Below are positions 1-12,265 of a DNA stretch of 64,000 bases, in pieces; within the stretch, counting starts at the first letter, position 1, and every line of letters starts with the position of its first letter. The notes beneath the pieces were generated by a model that did no database searches, was not told where the DNA came from, and saw only the letters and a program-made list of their open reading frames with translations. Origin of the DNA: Ampullaceana balthica (lineage: Eukaryota; Mollusca; Gastropoda; Lymnaeidae). Position numbers and translations under genes: made by a program. The DNA lies in NCBI GenBank assembly GCA_944989445.1, contig CALYLW010000181.1:275764-339763 (forward strand), in the 5' to 3' direction.

Positions 1-83
1 GCCAATGTATAATGGTGGATAATTCCATTGTTTGGGGATAAACAGCCTGGGATTAGACAAGGGTCGCTGGAGGTTTCTTGAAT

Positions 84-670
84 GGTTGGCAGTTTGAGGC
101 TAGGTGGTTGGCAGTTTGAGGTTGGCAGTTTGAGACTGGGTGGTTGGCAGTTTGAGGCTGGCAGTTTTGGGTTGGGTGGTTGGCAGTTTGAGGTTGGCAG
201 TTTGAGGTTGGCAGTTTGATGTTGGGTGGTTGGCAGTTTGAGGCTGGGGGTTGGAAGTTTGAGGTTGGGTGGTTGGCAGTTTGAGGTTGGCAGTTTTGGG
301 TTGGGTGGTTGGCAGTTTGAGGCTGGGTGGTTGGCAGTTTGAGGCTGGCAGTTTGAGGCTGGGGGTTGGCAGTTTGATGTTGGGTGGTTGGCAGTTTGAG
401 GTTGGCAGTTTGATGTTGGGTGGTTGGCAGTTTGAGGCTGGGTGGTTGGCAGTTTGAGGTTGGAAGTTTGAGGTTGGGTCGTTGGCAGTTTGAGACTGGG
501 TGGTTGGCAGTTTGAGGTTGGCAGTTTGAGCTGGGTGGTTGGCAGTTTGAGGTTGGGTGGTTGGCAGTTTGAGGTTGGGTGGTTGGCAGTTTGAGGCTGG
601 GTGGTTGGCAGTTTGAGGCTGGGTGGTTGGCAGTTTGAGGCTGGGGGGGTTGGCACTTTGAGGCTGGGTG
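84..670. repeat. G/T-rich minisatellite, about 15- and 23-bp units
   Basis: The motif ggttggcagtttgag recurs throughout, either followed by a gctgggt spacer (about 23 bp) or directly by the next copy (about 15 bp). Two unit lengths are interleaved irregularly, so this is a variant-repeat minisatellite rather than a simple array. The short open frame inside it follows from the repeat and is not a gene. The strand is strongly purine/T biased, with few C residues. Confidence 0.93.
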
Positions 671-2480
671 TTAGTTGTACATTGTTTGGCGGATGAGAGG
701 GTTCCGCTAAGGACTCTAATGTACCCTAAAGCCTGCCTAAAATATCTGATGTGGTTTATAGACTTCCCCTAAGAAGTCTGCAGAAGCCTGTAGTCACCCT
801 TTACTCCAAGGTTGTCTGATGGAACCTACGGATTAATTGCCTTAGAGATCTGCTAATTGTTGCCGATGGACATCCTTGTAAGTCTTATGTGATAATGAAG
901 TACAAATCATGAAGTCTATTAACCAGTGACCCAACGAAACGGCCCCGTTCAAAACGGCTTCAGACAAATTGTTAACTTTTTAAAACAAAAACTTTATTTT
1001 TTTTTGCATTTTAAGCTTTTGTCAACTTTTTCACCCTTAAAGAAAGTGGTAAAATTGTAAAATTATATCTTGTGATGTTATTATATTGTTTCTTGTCAAC
1101 ATACAGCCGCGATTGGTACCATTTCGCATAAATTCAATATTGTGATGTCATTATTATTGTTTATTATTAACAAAACCTGACACTGAATAGGTGAGCAAAA
1201 ATACGAATTTAATATTTGATTGGACATTTAACTTTTAGTCCATCTATTAGTCCGGGGCCGTTTTGTCAGTGAACCCTATAAACCTCAACAAGTTCAATTT
1301 AAAAAAAAACACAACCAATAAGATTGAAAGAATTATTTTAAAAATTAAAAATATAACAAAAATACTGGAAAAAACATACTGGTAATGTACAAGGTTAAAA
1401 ATACTAAGAGTGAAATTTCAAACTCTCAGGCCCTTAGGCAGCTTATGACAGATCCTCTGACCTAAATTTTGTCAATTCCTGTTGTTGCCTAACTTGGGCG
1501 GTATGTGTTGAGGGAGTGGGTGGAGGGGGGGGGGAGGGAATGACTAAGTTTGTATGATTAATAGTTAATAGCTGTAAGTGGGAGTTGGCTTGGACCAAAT
1601 GGTAATTTCTACTTGTGCTTACATTTGACCAGTTAAAACATGTATTTATACAATGCCCATCTTGATTTCTTCAGCTTCTTTCACATATAACAAACTACTA
1701 ATGACTTGATGTTTTAAAAAAAAATATTTAAAAATGTATAAAACATACTATATTTCGTTTTTAAAAAAAATTTACTCTAATTTGTAAAATTAGCAGTTGT
1801 TTTAAATTTTCTCCATGATAAAAGAATAACACTTTAAAAAAGACATCATAGAAATACACAAGGATTATGGTTCCTGATTGAAAGAGTATTTAGGGTTGAC
1901 AAGGAGGGGCAGAACTAATAGCAAATGAATAATTTATTCATATAATCCAATGCCGTCGTCAATAAGCTATAACATTTCTCTTACAAATTTATTATAATAA
2001 AGAAAAAAAGGGATTTTAAAATAATTTTTTGCAAATTTAAAAAATAATTAATTTGTCGTGGAAACTGTATTTTATATCAAAGGCAAAGCCTTAATGCAGA
2101 TTTGCAACACAACAATGGTTAAAGTGTCATTTAGATATCTCTAAATGGGTAATATGTAATTTATATACGAGCACTATATTTTACACAAGTTTAATAGAGA
2201 GGGATTTACATAAATGTATTTTGAGATTTTAAAAATTAATTTCAGTGCAAAACTGAGTTTAACAATCAACTCATTCATCAATCAATCAAGTTCCCCCTGT
2301 GCAATCACTCATCTCATTTAAAACATTGTAAACCAATCAATGCAAACCTTCTCGTAACACACCTGAACCACATGCCACCTCAAGAATCTACTTTGAAACA
2401 TTATCTGATGCCATCGTGTGCCCCCACAAAAAGAAAACTTGAAAGTTTATCCCATGGTTTAAGATTACTTTTGAAAGTGA
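671..2480. other. AT-rich noncoding stretch
   Basis: No gene or convincing RNA is visible. The only structure is a possible degraded terminal-inverted-repeat element at about 925-1275: the left end reads cagtgacccaacgaaacgg and the right end reads ccgttttgtcagtg, but no target duplication can be read. A G-rich tract lies near 1520. The rest is homopolymer-rich AT sequence. Confidence 0.6.
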
Positions 2481-2488
2481 GTCTAGCG

Positions 2489-2676
2489 CAGTGGTTCTCA
2501 ATTATTTTCTGTCATGCCGCGCGCGCAGGAAGAAAGAAAACATTTTGTGCACCCCGTGCAACTGTAAATAGTATAATTTGTCTATAAAATTGTAATAAGA
2601 ACACCTCTGCATAATGGTCAAACAAGCACCCCTTTACGGAGCCTCGCGCCCCCGCCCCACTATTTGAGAAACACTG
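2489..2676. mobile_element. hAT MITE, copy 1 (188 bp)
   Basis: The ends are cagtggttctcaa and ttgagaaacactg, an imperfect terminal inverted repeat of hAT type. The element is flanked by a perfect 8-bp duplication, gtctagcg, at 2481-2488 and 2677-2684, which is the hAT hallmark. It has no coding capacity. A second copy of the same family lies in opposite orientation at 39739-39944, and shares the interior segment with gtataatttgtctataaaat and the GC-rich subterminal blocks. Confidence 0.93.
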
Positions 2677-2684
2677 GTCTAGCG

Positions 2685-3078
2685 GATGTTTAATTTTTCT
2701 ATAATTGCGGAGCTTAATATTTTATAGCACATCTTTGCCATGTAATTTATTTTTGAACAATTCTTGCAACTGGAAAATATTGACCAATATTTACTGTATG
2801 TCTAATATGTATTTACTTAATTTAAAAAAAAAGATGTATAGGAGGGAGAGGGGAGGATTTTAGTTTAATTACATGTATTATTAATACATACATTGATACT
2901 CTTTCATGCAACATTCTGCACATGTTAAAAAAATGACGTATAAACTTAGGTTCAATCCTCAATCATTGTGATCTCAGATAATTATTTACATCTTACATTA
3001 AATACATTTTTCTTCATTGATGTTTATACAATTTTTACTCTTAGGTTTACATTGACACCGGTTCTTTGGCGGTAAGCC
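2685..3078. other. AT-rich noncoding spacer
   Basis: No feature is seen. It is AT-rich, with short homopolymer runs and one G-rich tract near 2840. Confidence 0.5.
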
Positions 3079-3235
3079 ATGTTCCCTCTAAGGTTCGTTG
3101 ATCCGCGTGCAAAGTAAAAACACTTGTGTGCAAAGTTGCGCGGCACCAATTTTTTGTGCAATATTTTACAAATTTGCTGCGTGGTAATTAAAAACTACTG
3201 TGTGGCGCTGGTCAGATATCTGCGCGGCTGTAAGC
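3079..3235 (+). mobile_element. Dispersed ~170-bp MITE-like repeat, copy 1
   Basis: It starts with atgttccctctaaggttcgt and ends around agatatctgcgcggctgtaag. The same order of blocks (gtgcaaag, ttgcgc, caatattttac, ttgctgcg, agatatctgcgc) recurs at 15041-15216 on the same strand and 42628-42805 on the opposite strand. The fullest copy has inverted ends, ccaatgctccct and aaagggaacattgg. No coding capacity. The class is probably hAT, but no clean target duplication was found. Confidence 0.75.
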
Positions 3236-3689
3236 TATAAAAGTTTCAAATATGTTGTTGTTTTTTAGGTTGTTTTTTTTTGGGGGGGGGGAGGGGGATG
3301 GGGCTAGTGCTTGTTATTAGAACCCAAAGATTATGATTAAGCATCTAAATTTGGAATGGGAATAACTTTGAAACACATTAGTTACTCTTGAATGCTAAAC
3401 AATGCAATATGTCACCACCCTAACCAAAACACAGAACAAATAAACCAAAAAAGATGTTTTTTAAAAAAAAGGAAATGCTCATTTTTTATTAATGGGATGA
3501 TTGTAGTCGCTCTTGGTCTTGATTTAAAAAAAAATTAGTTTTAAAAAATAAATCTAATATTGAAGCATCTGAATTGTTCTTTTTCTAACTCTAACGTAAG
3601 CAAATTGTCATTAAATTTTTGTTTACAAATTCAATAGATTAAAAAAATAATAATAATTTAATCAAATGAATTTGTAAAAAAGTAAAATA
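3236..3689. other. AT-rich noncoding spacer
   Basis: Nothing recognisable apart from a poly-T/poly-G tract at 3255-3300. Confidence 0.5.
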
Positions 3690-4956
3690 CAGTCGAAACC
3701 GGTTAAGTCGACGGCGTTGGGGTATGAAAAATGGCGTCGAGATAACCGATGATCGAGTTAAAACGAAAACCAATATGGCGGCAAAATATTAACATGTGCT
3801 TGAAATTTCTTTATGTACATGATTAATTAGTTAGCGTTAATTAGTGATGGGACGATTAATCGGAATCATATCGAACCCTAATATTTCTTCACTCTTTCCT
3901 AAGATTGTAATGACCGTTCGTTTTTAAGGACCGTTTAAAATTTAAATATAACCATGGTTCCCACTCAGGAAAACGGGAAAAAGTCGGGAATTCTTTAAAA
4001 AAATTTCTCGGCCTTAAAAGTCGGGAACAGTTATGACTAATGGGGAATTTATATATATATATATGCCGAAGTAAAGGACTTTGATTACGTCTCTGTCATG
4101 TTTCGATTCCATTTAATGAAAAATAAGTTACCAGTTTATAATTGTCTGCGCATGCGCTAAAAGGTCAAAGTTTACGCTTCGCCGTGTCACAGCGCTAGCG
4201 TTTGCAATGCCGTCGAATCAGGGAATAAAAAAATAAATAAATAAACATATCAATATGGTAATTTTAAGTTTAATGCTTTTGACGTGCAGGATATCTGTTA
4301 CTATCAGAACGCTCTCGAATTTCCTCAGTCTTGTAATAATATAAATAAAACTATTGCGGCCTTGACCGTTGATAACAGTACGCTGTGGGCTGTGTGTTAG
4401 ACCTCGGCCGGCAACTAAATCTAAGCGAATTTTAAAAAAAAATAATTCCTTATCAGAATTCGACCTACAAAAGTGATGACGTGTATATTAATAATATTAT
4501 ATACATGTACTGGAATATTAAGAAATTGATTTGATTTCATCGTCACACGCCTGTTAGTGTCAAAGACACGTAACTTACTGGTAACAAAGCAACAACAAAC
4601 TTTTAAAAGAATAATAATTTTTTATTTAATTATATAAAAACCACCGTCAATTCTCGATACAAACCTTTATTTTCATTTCTAAAGATATTCGTTTATCTTA
4701 AAAAATAAAATGATCAATGCATCAGAAAATGAATTAAGTGTAATAATAATATAACATGCACTGCGAGCTAACCAACATTAAGTTGCAAATTTGGCCCTCT
4801 TTAGTGCTCGAGGTATTAGGTTTCGGCGACTTAGAAAAATCGAATTAGCAGATGAAAAAATGCTAAGACAAAGAGAGAATTTGGCGGTTCCAATAAAAAA
4901 AGTCGAGTTAGTGGGGTGGTCGAGCTAACCGAGCTCGAGGTAAGTGGGTTCAACTG
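3690..4956. mobile_element. pogo/Tigger-like DNA transposon, non-autonomous
   Basis: The left end cagtcgaaaccggttaagtc and the right end aagtgggttcaactg form an inverted repeat, and the pairing continues inward (ggtcgagctaaccgagctcg near the right end against gtcgagataaccgatgatcg near the left end). Both ends are flanked by TA (3688-3689 and 4957-4958), as expected for the Tc1/mariner superfamily, and the ends resemble Tigger/pogo termini as I remember them. No transposase frame survives in its 1267 bp. A short AT microsatellite lies near 4050. Confidence 0.82.
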
Positions 4957-5940
4957 TATTATATTTAAATTACAATTTTTATGTTAGCTGACCTCCGTTT
5001 CTGAGTTTTAACTTTTTGCTGTTCAAGTTAACGATAATGGCACTGCAATTAAATTTTTCAGAAAAGTAGGATAATAAATAATTATTAAAAAACTATCCGC
5101 CATATGATATTGCCCATATACTTCAATACAGTGATAAAGTTCTTCTTTGAGAAATTCAAATTAAATACTTGAAAGAATTTTGTGATATTCTGAAGTGAAA
5201 AATAATTTAAATTAAAATATATTTTAAAATTTTATATATATAAAATTGCTCAAAATTTACAAGTACAAGGTTGGAACAATAAGTGTAAAGGAAACAAAAA
5301 TTAAGTATGAGACATCGAGAATGAAAACTGAGTTTTTAAAAACTAAAACACTTTTTTTAAAAAGGAAACCACTCTAATATTTATATTATTATAATTATAT
5401 TATAACATAACAAGATAGAAATAGATATGATTGTGATTGATTCTTAAAAAATGTGCAGATTTAAAATCTGTAGGCGTAGGCTATAAATTATAATTTATAA
5501 TATAAATTATAAATCATTTTCATTTAATTTAAGTTATAACTGATTGAGAAAAATGTCGAATGGAGCATATTTTTAGTAGGTTTCGATTGTAGTAAGTAGG
5601 ATAGGATGCATTGTCATTGATTGATTTTGATCACTGAAACTGAACTCTATTATCGTGTAAATTGGAAAGTAAAGGGAACACAAAGGGGACTTCATCCTCA
5701 GCTAACCTCCGACTCGTTTCATTATATTATATTAACTTAACTAACTACTAGTTTAAAGAAACTAGTAAGTTATTAGTTTGTATAGTATAGTTAGTGAGTG
5801 AGCCTGCCTAGTCATACTGTCATACTCATAGTCTCATACTCATAGTCTTCAAAACTAATACTAATACTAATAGAATTGCTAAACTAATAATAATAATAAT
5901 AGGTAATAGTAATAGTCTTTAATAGTAATAGTATAGTAAT
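4957..5940. other. AT-rich noncoding with (TAA)n-like simple repeats
   Basis: No gene is seen. Short repeats of aataata and aatagta accumulate towards 5850-5940, leading into the palindrome. Confidence 0.5.
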
Positions 5941-5941
5941 G

Positions 5942-6013
5942 AATGGATAACAATGCAATACTATAACTGATTACTATACTGTATAGTAATCAGTTATTGC
6001 ATTGTTATCCATT
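5942..6013. repeat. Near-perfect long palindrome
   Basis: The left arm (aatggataacaatgcaat, then aactgattactatac after a 5-nt actat bulge) is matched by its exact reverse complement on the right, with essentially no loop. Arms are about 33-34 bp. It would extrude as a cruciform or fold as a hairpin RNA. No tandem-repeat neighbour explains it. Confidence 0.9.
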
Positions 6014-6460
6014 TATTATACATAATTGAATCACAAAAAATACTAAATGCAAAACAATATAACTTACCACGAGCAAAAGCTTGAAATTTAGTTGTAGTTT
6101 ACAAAAGTAAAAGTTCACTATTACTATTTAATATTGACAATTGAGTCTATTGCTTGCTGTTACGGTTTGTACGTAGCAAGGGAAGCTACTCATCTAGTCT
6201 AGAGTTACTATTCATGCTTCCGGGTTTGTCAACACCAAACAGGGCATGGCATGGGCGTAGCCTTTACTTTTAAGTTAAAGTAGTTTGGTTATAATACTTA
6301 TATGGGAAAAGAAAGTCCACACACAAACAGAGTTTTTGATCCTAATCTTCTGTACATTTATTTGAGAAATGAAAATTCTATTAACTTTTATAATATTTAA
6401 AGTATAAATATCTCTATATACTATATATATTATATATATATATAATATATATATATATAA
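6014..6460. other. Noncoding, with a (TA)n tract at its right end
   Basis: No gene is visible. A TA microsatellite runs from about 6415 to 6460, immediately next to the start of a dispersed repeat. Confidence 0.5.
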
Positions 6461-7109
6461 TCAATATACATAATTCGTGTTGTCTGTATGTATGTATGTA
6501 TGAAATAATGCTGTTAGGTGGCGCTGCGATCGATTTTGTATAAAAATATTATATGACGTCATTGTTTTATGCTTATATTTTAATTTTTGAAAAGGGAACG
6601 ATGTAATTTTAAAAAAACGTGAAAAAACAATTTTTTCACTATAAATCCTTTATGTACGAGACGTAACTAAAAGAATGTTCATTATAATACGCAGCGCAAG
6701 ACCATCCAAAAATACAAAATTGCAGTTGTGTCGTAAAACATGTTTAACATAATGCGCACCGATCAGGAATATGTTTATAAAAAATGTTGTCAATAAAATA
6801 CGCACCTTATTGCGCGACAGAAAGGTTGTTCAATATAATACGCACCGCGACACTTTATCTAAAAAAATTACATGTTACATAGGAATAAATAAAATAATCT
6901 AAAAATTCAATAATTTAATTACCGTACATGCGATCGATCTGAAATTTTGATACATAGTTTTTATCATCGCAACAAAACTGCCTGCTAAATTTCACCTCGC
7001 TAGCTTACGAGGAAGTGGGGTTAAAAATCGATCCAAAGTTTTGGCGACCGACAAGCAATCAAGCAACCAGACACCACGAGTTAATATAAATTATAAAGGA
7101 TTTAAAAAT
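6461..7109 (+). mobile_element. Dispersed repeat family X, copy 1
   Basis: It starts tcaatatacataattcgtgt, then a short TGTA tract, then the block ggtggcgctgcgatcgattt. Next come gaaaagggaacgatg, ttgactataaatcc-like sequence, several ataatacgca blocks, ggaagtgggg and a final gagttaatataaa-ggattta. The same ordered blocks recur at 24255-24535 (minus), 31336-31965, 37322-37652 and 59868-60335. It has no open frame. The class is uncertain; no inverted ends or target duplication were found. Confidence 0.75.
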
Positions 7110-7460
7110 AGGATTTGAAGATTTATAATTACATGTATTATGAAATACTTTGTGTACATTACAGCAAGTTTAATATTTCGTATTTATCAAACAAGGATAA
7201 GTTACTTAAAATATGTTAATTATGTATATTAATTCACGTTGTTTGTATGGATGTAAGTTAGGTGGCGCTGCGATCGATTTTGTATAAAAATATTGATATA
7301 CCAAAAATATTATATGACGCCATTTTTTAATGCTTATATTTTAATTGTTGAAAAGGGAACGATGTAAAAATAGGATTTGAGGATTTATAATTATTATGAA
7401 ATACTTTGTGTGCATTATTCCATACATACATACAGACAACGGGAATTATGTATATTGACT
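7110..7460. mobile_element. Family X, rearranged second fragment
   Basis: It repeats the block around ggtggcgctgcgatcgattt at 7260 and the gaaaagggaacgatg block at 7350. At 7408-7452 it carries an inverted copy of the family start (reverse complement of caatatacataattcccg). It is therefore a rearranged or inverted duplication next to copy 1. Confidence 0.6.
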
Positions 7461-7753
7461 AGACGCCATACATGGAGAGTGCAAAGAAAGTGGAGAAAGA
7501 ACGGACACAAACTACAGCACGAAGAAATCAAAACCATGCGAGTAAACGTCGGTTGGGTGCACTGCCAACTCATTGTTGGTTTCGAGACATTTGCAGGCGA
7601 AATTCGGTACACCCCTAACTTATATGAAGGCAGCTATAAAACGATAATCGGTTTAAAATCGGAGCTACATAACCGATAATCGGTTTTCACACCAAAAAAA
7701 AACACGCAATTAACAACCCTAAATATGACTAACCCTCGCTAAGGTCGGCCAAT

Positions 7754-10016
7754 CAGGGCCGGATTTCCGCCTAGGCCCGCAAGTCCCGGGCCTAGGGCCC
7801 CAGCCAGCCAAGGGGCCCCGGTGTGGAATCTTTACATAAGCCCAAAAGCCTGGCTTCATTATCAAAAACGATTTATCGAAAATAATAGTATAATAAATAT
7901 GTTTACTACATTTTGCATCACACTGCCCAGTAGTCAAGTGCACGGGTTCGTTTGTGTTGGTTTGTCATTGTAAGCCGCGTTCTGAGCTGCTGTTGCGATA
8001 TTGTGGAGTAGGCGTAGGGTTGGGTGTGACAGATTGCACCACCTGTAAAAAAACTGCCCGACCCCGACTTCCCCCCTCCCCCATACCACACACAGGACAA
8101 GACACCGCCCGAGCCGGGATTTGGGTTTCAGATTACAGATAATTGACAGGGACCGGGAGAACAATTTTTTAATGTCGACTGACTTGACCAGAGGCCAGGG
8201 AGATGTCACAGGTAGTTTATGGGGACCTGCCAAAGGTTTCAATGAAGTTCGTTTTAATGCCTTTAACTAGATGGCCTTCTACAATTTCACCTGCATACCT
8301 TTGGTCACCAATATATTGACAGGGGAAAATGTTAGATAGGGAATAGGAAGCAGGGAGGCAACAGAAATGACAGGGATGCCACGAATCGAAGCCGGGGAGC
8401 CACCGAATAGGGAGCCAGTGTGTCGAGGGACGCAGTACGGAACAGAGACGCTTCACGCTGGACCAGGTGACACTTTTCTTTTCATATTTTTGTCCTTTAT
8501 TAAATTAATCTATATCGTATGTTTATATGTAATTATGCACAGAAAAAAAAGATTTACTTGAACCAAGAGAAATTCTTGAATTAAGAAAATTTGATGTAAA
8601 ACGAAATTGTCTTAAAATGAACAACTAAACTATAAATTGAACATTAAAAACATTATTCCAAATAATTTAAACAAAATTCTGTTTTTTAATGACCCTCCGT
8701 TTTATATTATTTATAGAAATTGCGGTGCCGCGATGTCTTACTCAATAAAAAAATCTAAGCGAAGCGGTTCCAGAAAAGGAAACGGAATTTAAAAAATCGA
8801 AAAAGAAAGCTCTTTGTAATGTTCCTAAGTTAAACACATTTTTAGTCTCGCCTGCGTCTAGACCTAGTTCTGGCTCTAGTCCTAGTACTCAGTAGTAGTA
8901 CTAGTCCATTAGCCAGTGGAAGTTGCAGAGATGCGGCTGATGACCGTCAACGGCAACTCCAAGAAACGTGTCTGACTGCAACTAGCTACCTGAAAACATT
9001 ATTTCTGAAAAACCCTGTAACAGCTACAACAAAAACGGTTATTTATGAAATCTTGAATATAATTCTTCTTTAACTGACGATCCTGCTGAGAGGGTGCTAA
9101 ACGAGTTACATTGGAGTACCTTGTTCAAAATGGCGTGAAAGAAAATATTGATGCCGACTTTTCTTTTTCAAGGCGTTAGTACTCAGATAAAACCAGATAT
9201 CTATCGCTGTCACTTTTTAGCAGAACACTAAGCAAGGTTGAAAAACGACCTCAACCTTGGATCATATTTTGGAAGATCAAGGGTGCAGTATTTTGCGCCC
9301 CTTGTAAGATGTTTGTGAAAATGTGGGTCACTAGCAAATGAAGGGTTCATCTACTGGAAAAATCTGTTCAAAGAATGAAGGAACATGAGAATTCGGACGA
9401 ACACAGGTCAGAACTTGCGACACTAATAGCTAGGAATAATGATGGCGGTAGAGTTGACAAGAGTCTTGTTCTTCAAACAAAAGAAGAAATAAAATACTGG
9501 GCATGAGCTTTTGAGGCGCATTGTGGCTGTTGTGAGGTCACTTTCTGTTTAGGATTTGAAAAGAAAAACAGTGGGAACTATGTTATGACCATAGATGTTT
9601 TGGCTGAGTTTGATCCTTTTCTGGACTTACGCATAAAACGCCACGGTAACAAAGGAAGTGGCACAACATCATATCTTTTGTAAAAAAATATGCGATGAAA
9701 TGATTAATATCATTGCAGAAAAGGTAATAATTACAATACAATCGTGACTGAGATTTTTTTTAAAAAGCAAAATATTTCTCTATTTCTGTGGACTCTACTC
9801 TGGACATTTCTCATGTAGATAAATTTTATTTCATTGTGAGATATGTCTCTGAAGACGAATATTATTTTGATGTTTATTAAAGTCACTAAAGTAAAAAAAA
9901 ATTATATGTTCTGTACAACAGCATTTAATTTGCTAAATTTCCAAAATTGCTTCGAGGATGTTGGGAGCAAAAGTAAAAAGTGCCTAGGGGCCCTTGGTCT
10001 CTTAAATCCGGGGCTG
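7754..10016 (+). mobile_element. hAT transposon A (ZMYM1-like type), internally deleted
   Basis: The ends cagggccggattt and aaatccggggctg are inverted repeats of hAT type, flanked by a perfect 8-bp duplication cggccaat at 7746-7753 and 10017-10024. The 2263-bp element keeps the 5' region and the amino-terminal half of a transposase, then jumps at about 9862 straight into the 3' noncoding region. Element B at 18522-19977 is a second copy of the same family: both share the gcctaggcccgcaag-like start, the ggaatctttacataagc block and the tgatgtttattaaagtca block near the 3' end. It is non-functional. Confidence 0.92.
8725..9862 (+). pseudogene. hAT transposase pseudogene (ZMYM1/DUF4371-like), N-terminal half
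   Basis: The reading must change frame several times. Recognisable pieces in order: a lysine-rich start near 8735-8850 ending in VPKLNTFL; PQPWIIFWKIKGAVFCAPCK at about 9250-9310, with the CxxC of the TTF-type zinc finger; a segment with HENSDEHRSELATLIARN at about 9390; VLAEFDPFLDLRIKRHGN at about 9600; ICDEMINIIAEK at about 9690; and DISHVDKFYFIVRYVSEDE at about 9805-9862. This is the order seen in the zinc-finger MYM-type 1-like hAT transposases of many animals. Stops and frameshifts inactivate it. The rest of the catalytic domain and the C-terminal dimerisation region are absent. Confidence 0.8.
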
Positions 10017-10159
10017 CGGCCAATCACAGTTTTTGTTTAAAAGGAAAGGTATTATAGTAATAAATGGGAGGTGGGTAACAACAACCTCAGTGTGCATGAC
10101 TTCACGTTTACTCGCTATTTTTTTTATTTACTTAGTGATGCTTTTTGTGTCTGTACTCT

Positions 10160-10352
10160 CACCAAAACGTTCTTTGCACTGTCTATGATGAGCAAGTCTT
10201 CGGCGTAGGCTACGCCGCGGGTCTCTCTGGAGTTCCTTCTTTTCATTCACTCACAGACGTTTGCCCAAACCAACCCCATTTTGACAACTGTGTCTTTCAG
10301 GAAGTCTTCACCCGTCACTAAATCATTAGCGGCGTATGCTACACTGCGGGTC
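10160..10352 (-). mobile_element. Short repeat beginning actagctgacccgc
   Basis: Read on the minus strand it begins actagctgacccgcagtg and contains two copies of a GGCGTAGC-CGCCG type block (near 10203 and 10332). Its start resembles the element at 61541 (actagcagacccgtcgtg). It is short, and the class is unknown. Confidence 0.45.
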
Positions 10353-11374
10353 AGCTAGTATATATAATATATCATATATACTTTTTGTATGTATACATCT
10401 CTTTCATTTTGTCGTTTGTTACCTATAGTTATTCTACTGCTAAATTTAGTGCCACCATTGTCATTGCCAACCCGTTCCTTATAGGGTCAAGCTTTTTGCC
10501 ACTCATCTCCAGGACAAAAAATCCTGTGGCTGAAATTCGCCTCTATGCCTATGTATAGAAAAAAAAAGATATTAAAAAACAAAACAAATGAAAAACAAAC
10601 AAACTAAAACTACATCCATGACCGCTTTCCCATGTCAGTGCTGAAGTAACTAAAATTCAAAACCCTAATTTTTACATTCGTGTGAGAAAGAAAATATGCT
10701 ATGGACAGAATTTGAGCCATGTCCATGTTAAGCTGTATGGCCCCTGGATTGACCCGAGGCGTTCAGGATATTGATTTGTAATTTATTATTATAATTTTTT
10801 ATAATTTTTTTTTGGCAATCTGTCGCGGAAGAACATAGTTGAACAAGATAAAAAATAAAATATGATTAAAATCTTCATTTGGGGAAAAATGCCACAATCC
10901 AACAATTTAATATGTAAGAAACTGTGATAATAATAATAATAATATTAATAATAATAATAATAATTGTTAATACTATTATGATTATTATAATCATAATAAA
11001 AAAGTAAAAATGAATTTTTAAAAATTATTACTTCATAGAAAACATTTCTTAAAATAAAAACAATAAACAAAAACAAAAACAATTGTTATGTCGGCCTTAA
11101 AAAAAAATATTTTGCCTTCTATTATAAGTTGCAATAAAAGACTTGAATTTTCAGTTTCATTCCATGTTGATAAAACTCCACTGTCCCTAACACCGAAAAT
11201 GTTAATAATATATTTTAAAAAAATAGTATATTTTGTTTCTTTTCTGTTTGTTTTCTTGAATATGTCGGCCCTTGAGAAACACTTTACAAAACCCTGATGG
11301 TTTTTAGTGTACAGAAAGGCCAAAACCATATACAATTAACAATACTAATACTTTAAATAATATTAAATCATTAT
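10353..11374. other. AT-rich noncoding with an (AAT)n tract
   Basis: No gene is seen. A trinucleotide AAT/TAA microsatellite lies at about 10925-10995. Short open frames near 11050-11330 fall in low-complexity AT/poly-A sequence and are not supported. Confidence 0.55.
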
Positions 11375-11382
11375 GATAGAGT

Positions 11383-12257
11383 CATTGGCGTCACTAGGGG
11401 GGTGCGGTGGGGGCGGGCCGCCCCGGGTGACACCATCAGGGGGGTTACACCAAATCTAAAATGTTACTGTATACAATTTTATGTGAACAAAGGGGATGGC
11501 AAATTTTTTTCACCTAGGAAAAAAATACGAAATGCAATGAAATATGTTAAACGCGAAAACTTATTAATAAATTAATATCAGTTAACATGCTATAATCAAA
11601 AAGTACCAAAAAAACTAAGCCAATTAACACCAAAATTTTGGACACGTTCACAAGAAAGACGATTTTTTTCTTAAAATTAATAAATGTTCTTAAAGTTTGA
11701 CGTACAAGACTAAACCTTAACAAATATCATTCAATTAATTAATAAACTAACTTTTTTAGTTCAAGGCTTGTCTGACAATATGTTGGGAACATTGTGCTTT
11801 TTAAAATTGTTGTCACATGTCATTAAAGAGGGCACGATGAAAGAGTGACGACAAATGGGTGCTAACATAAGAGCTCTATACCTCGTTGGTAGTCCATCTT
11901 GAAACATTAGCATCTATTAGAAAAAACCCCTCCAATCTTCATCTGCGTTCTTTTTTGTGTGACACTTTATGGGTCACCAACACGAAATTAAGTAAGTTCA
12001 GTAAGTTACACTAAAACAACAATTTAAAGAAGACAAATTATAAATTGTGTCGCGTTTACAGTGGCGTCACTAGGAGAATGCGAGGGGGGCGGGCCGCACC
12101 AGGTGACACGACCACAAGGGGTGACACCAAAATGTAAAATTCTGTATGTTCCCGTTGTTTGGCGCTGGAAGACTCGGAGGAGTTCTATGGGTTAAGTCGT
12201 GAGGGGGTGACACCATGAGCTACCGCCCGGGTGACACCAACCCTAGTGACGCCTCTG
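11383..12257. mobile_element. hAT-type element with a duplicated left end
   Basis: The outer left end cattggcgtcactagggg and the right end ccctagtgacgcctctg form an inverted repeat, flanked by a perfect 8-bp duplication gatagagt at 11375-11382 and 12258-12265. A second left end, cagtggcgtcactaggag, lies inside at 12059, so 12059-12257 alone looks like a complete 200-bp MITE of the family found intact at 60913-61112. No transposase is visible in the 676 bp between the two left ends. Confidence 0.85.
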
Positions 12258-12265
12258 GATAGAGT

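Noticed and set aside
925..1275. Possible inverted-repeat element (cagtgacc... / ...gtcagtg)
   Set aside because: The ends match only partly, and no target duplication is readable.
8350..8470. Possible second tRNA-like SINE head on the minus strand
   Set aside because: A B-box-like ggcttcgattc is present on the minus strand, but no clear A box or shared body with the 31-kb SINE was found.
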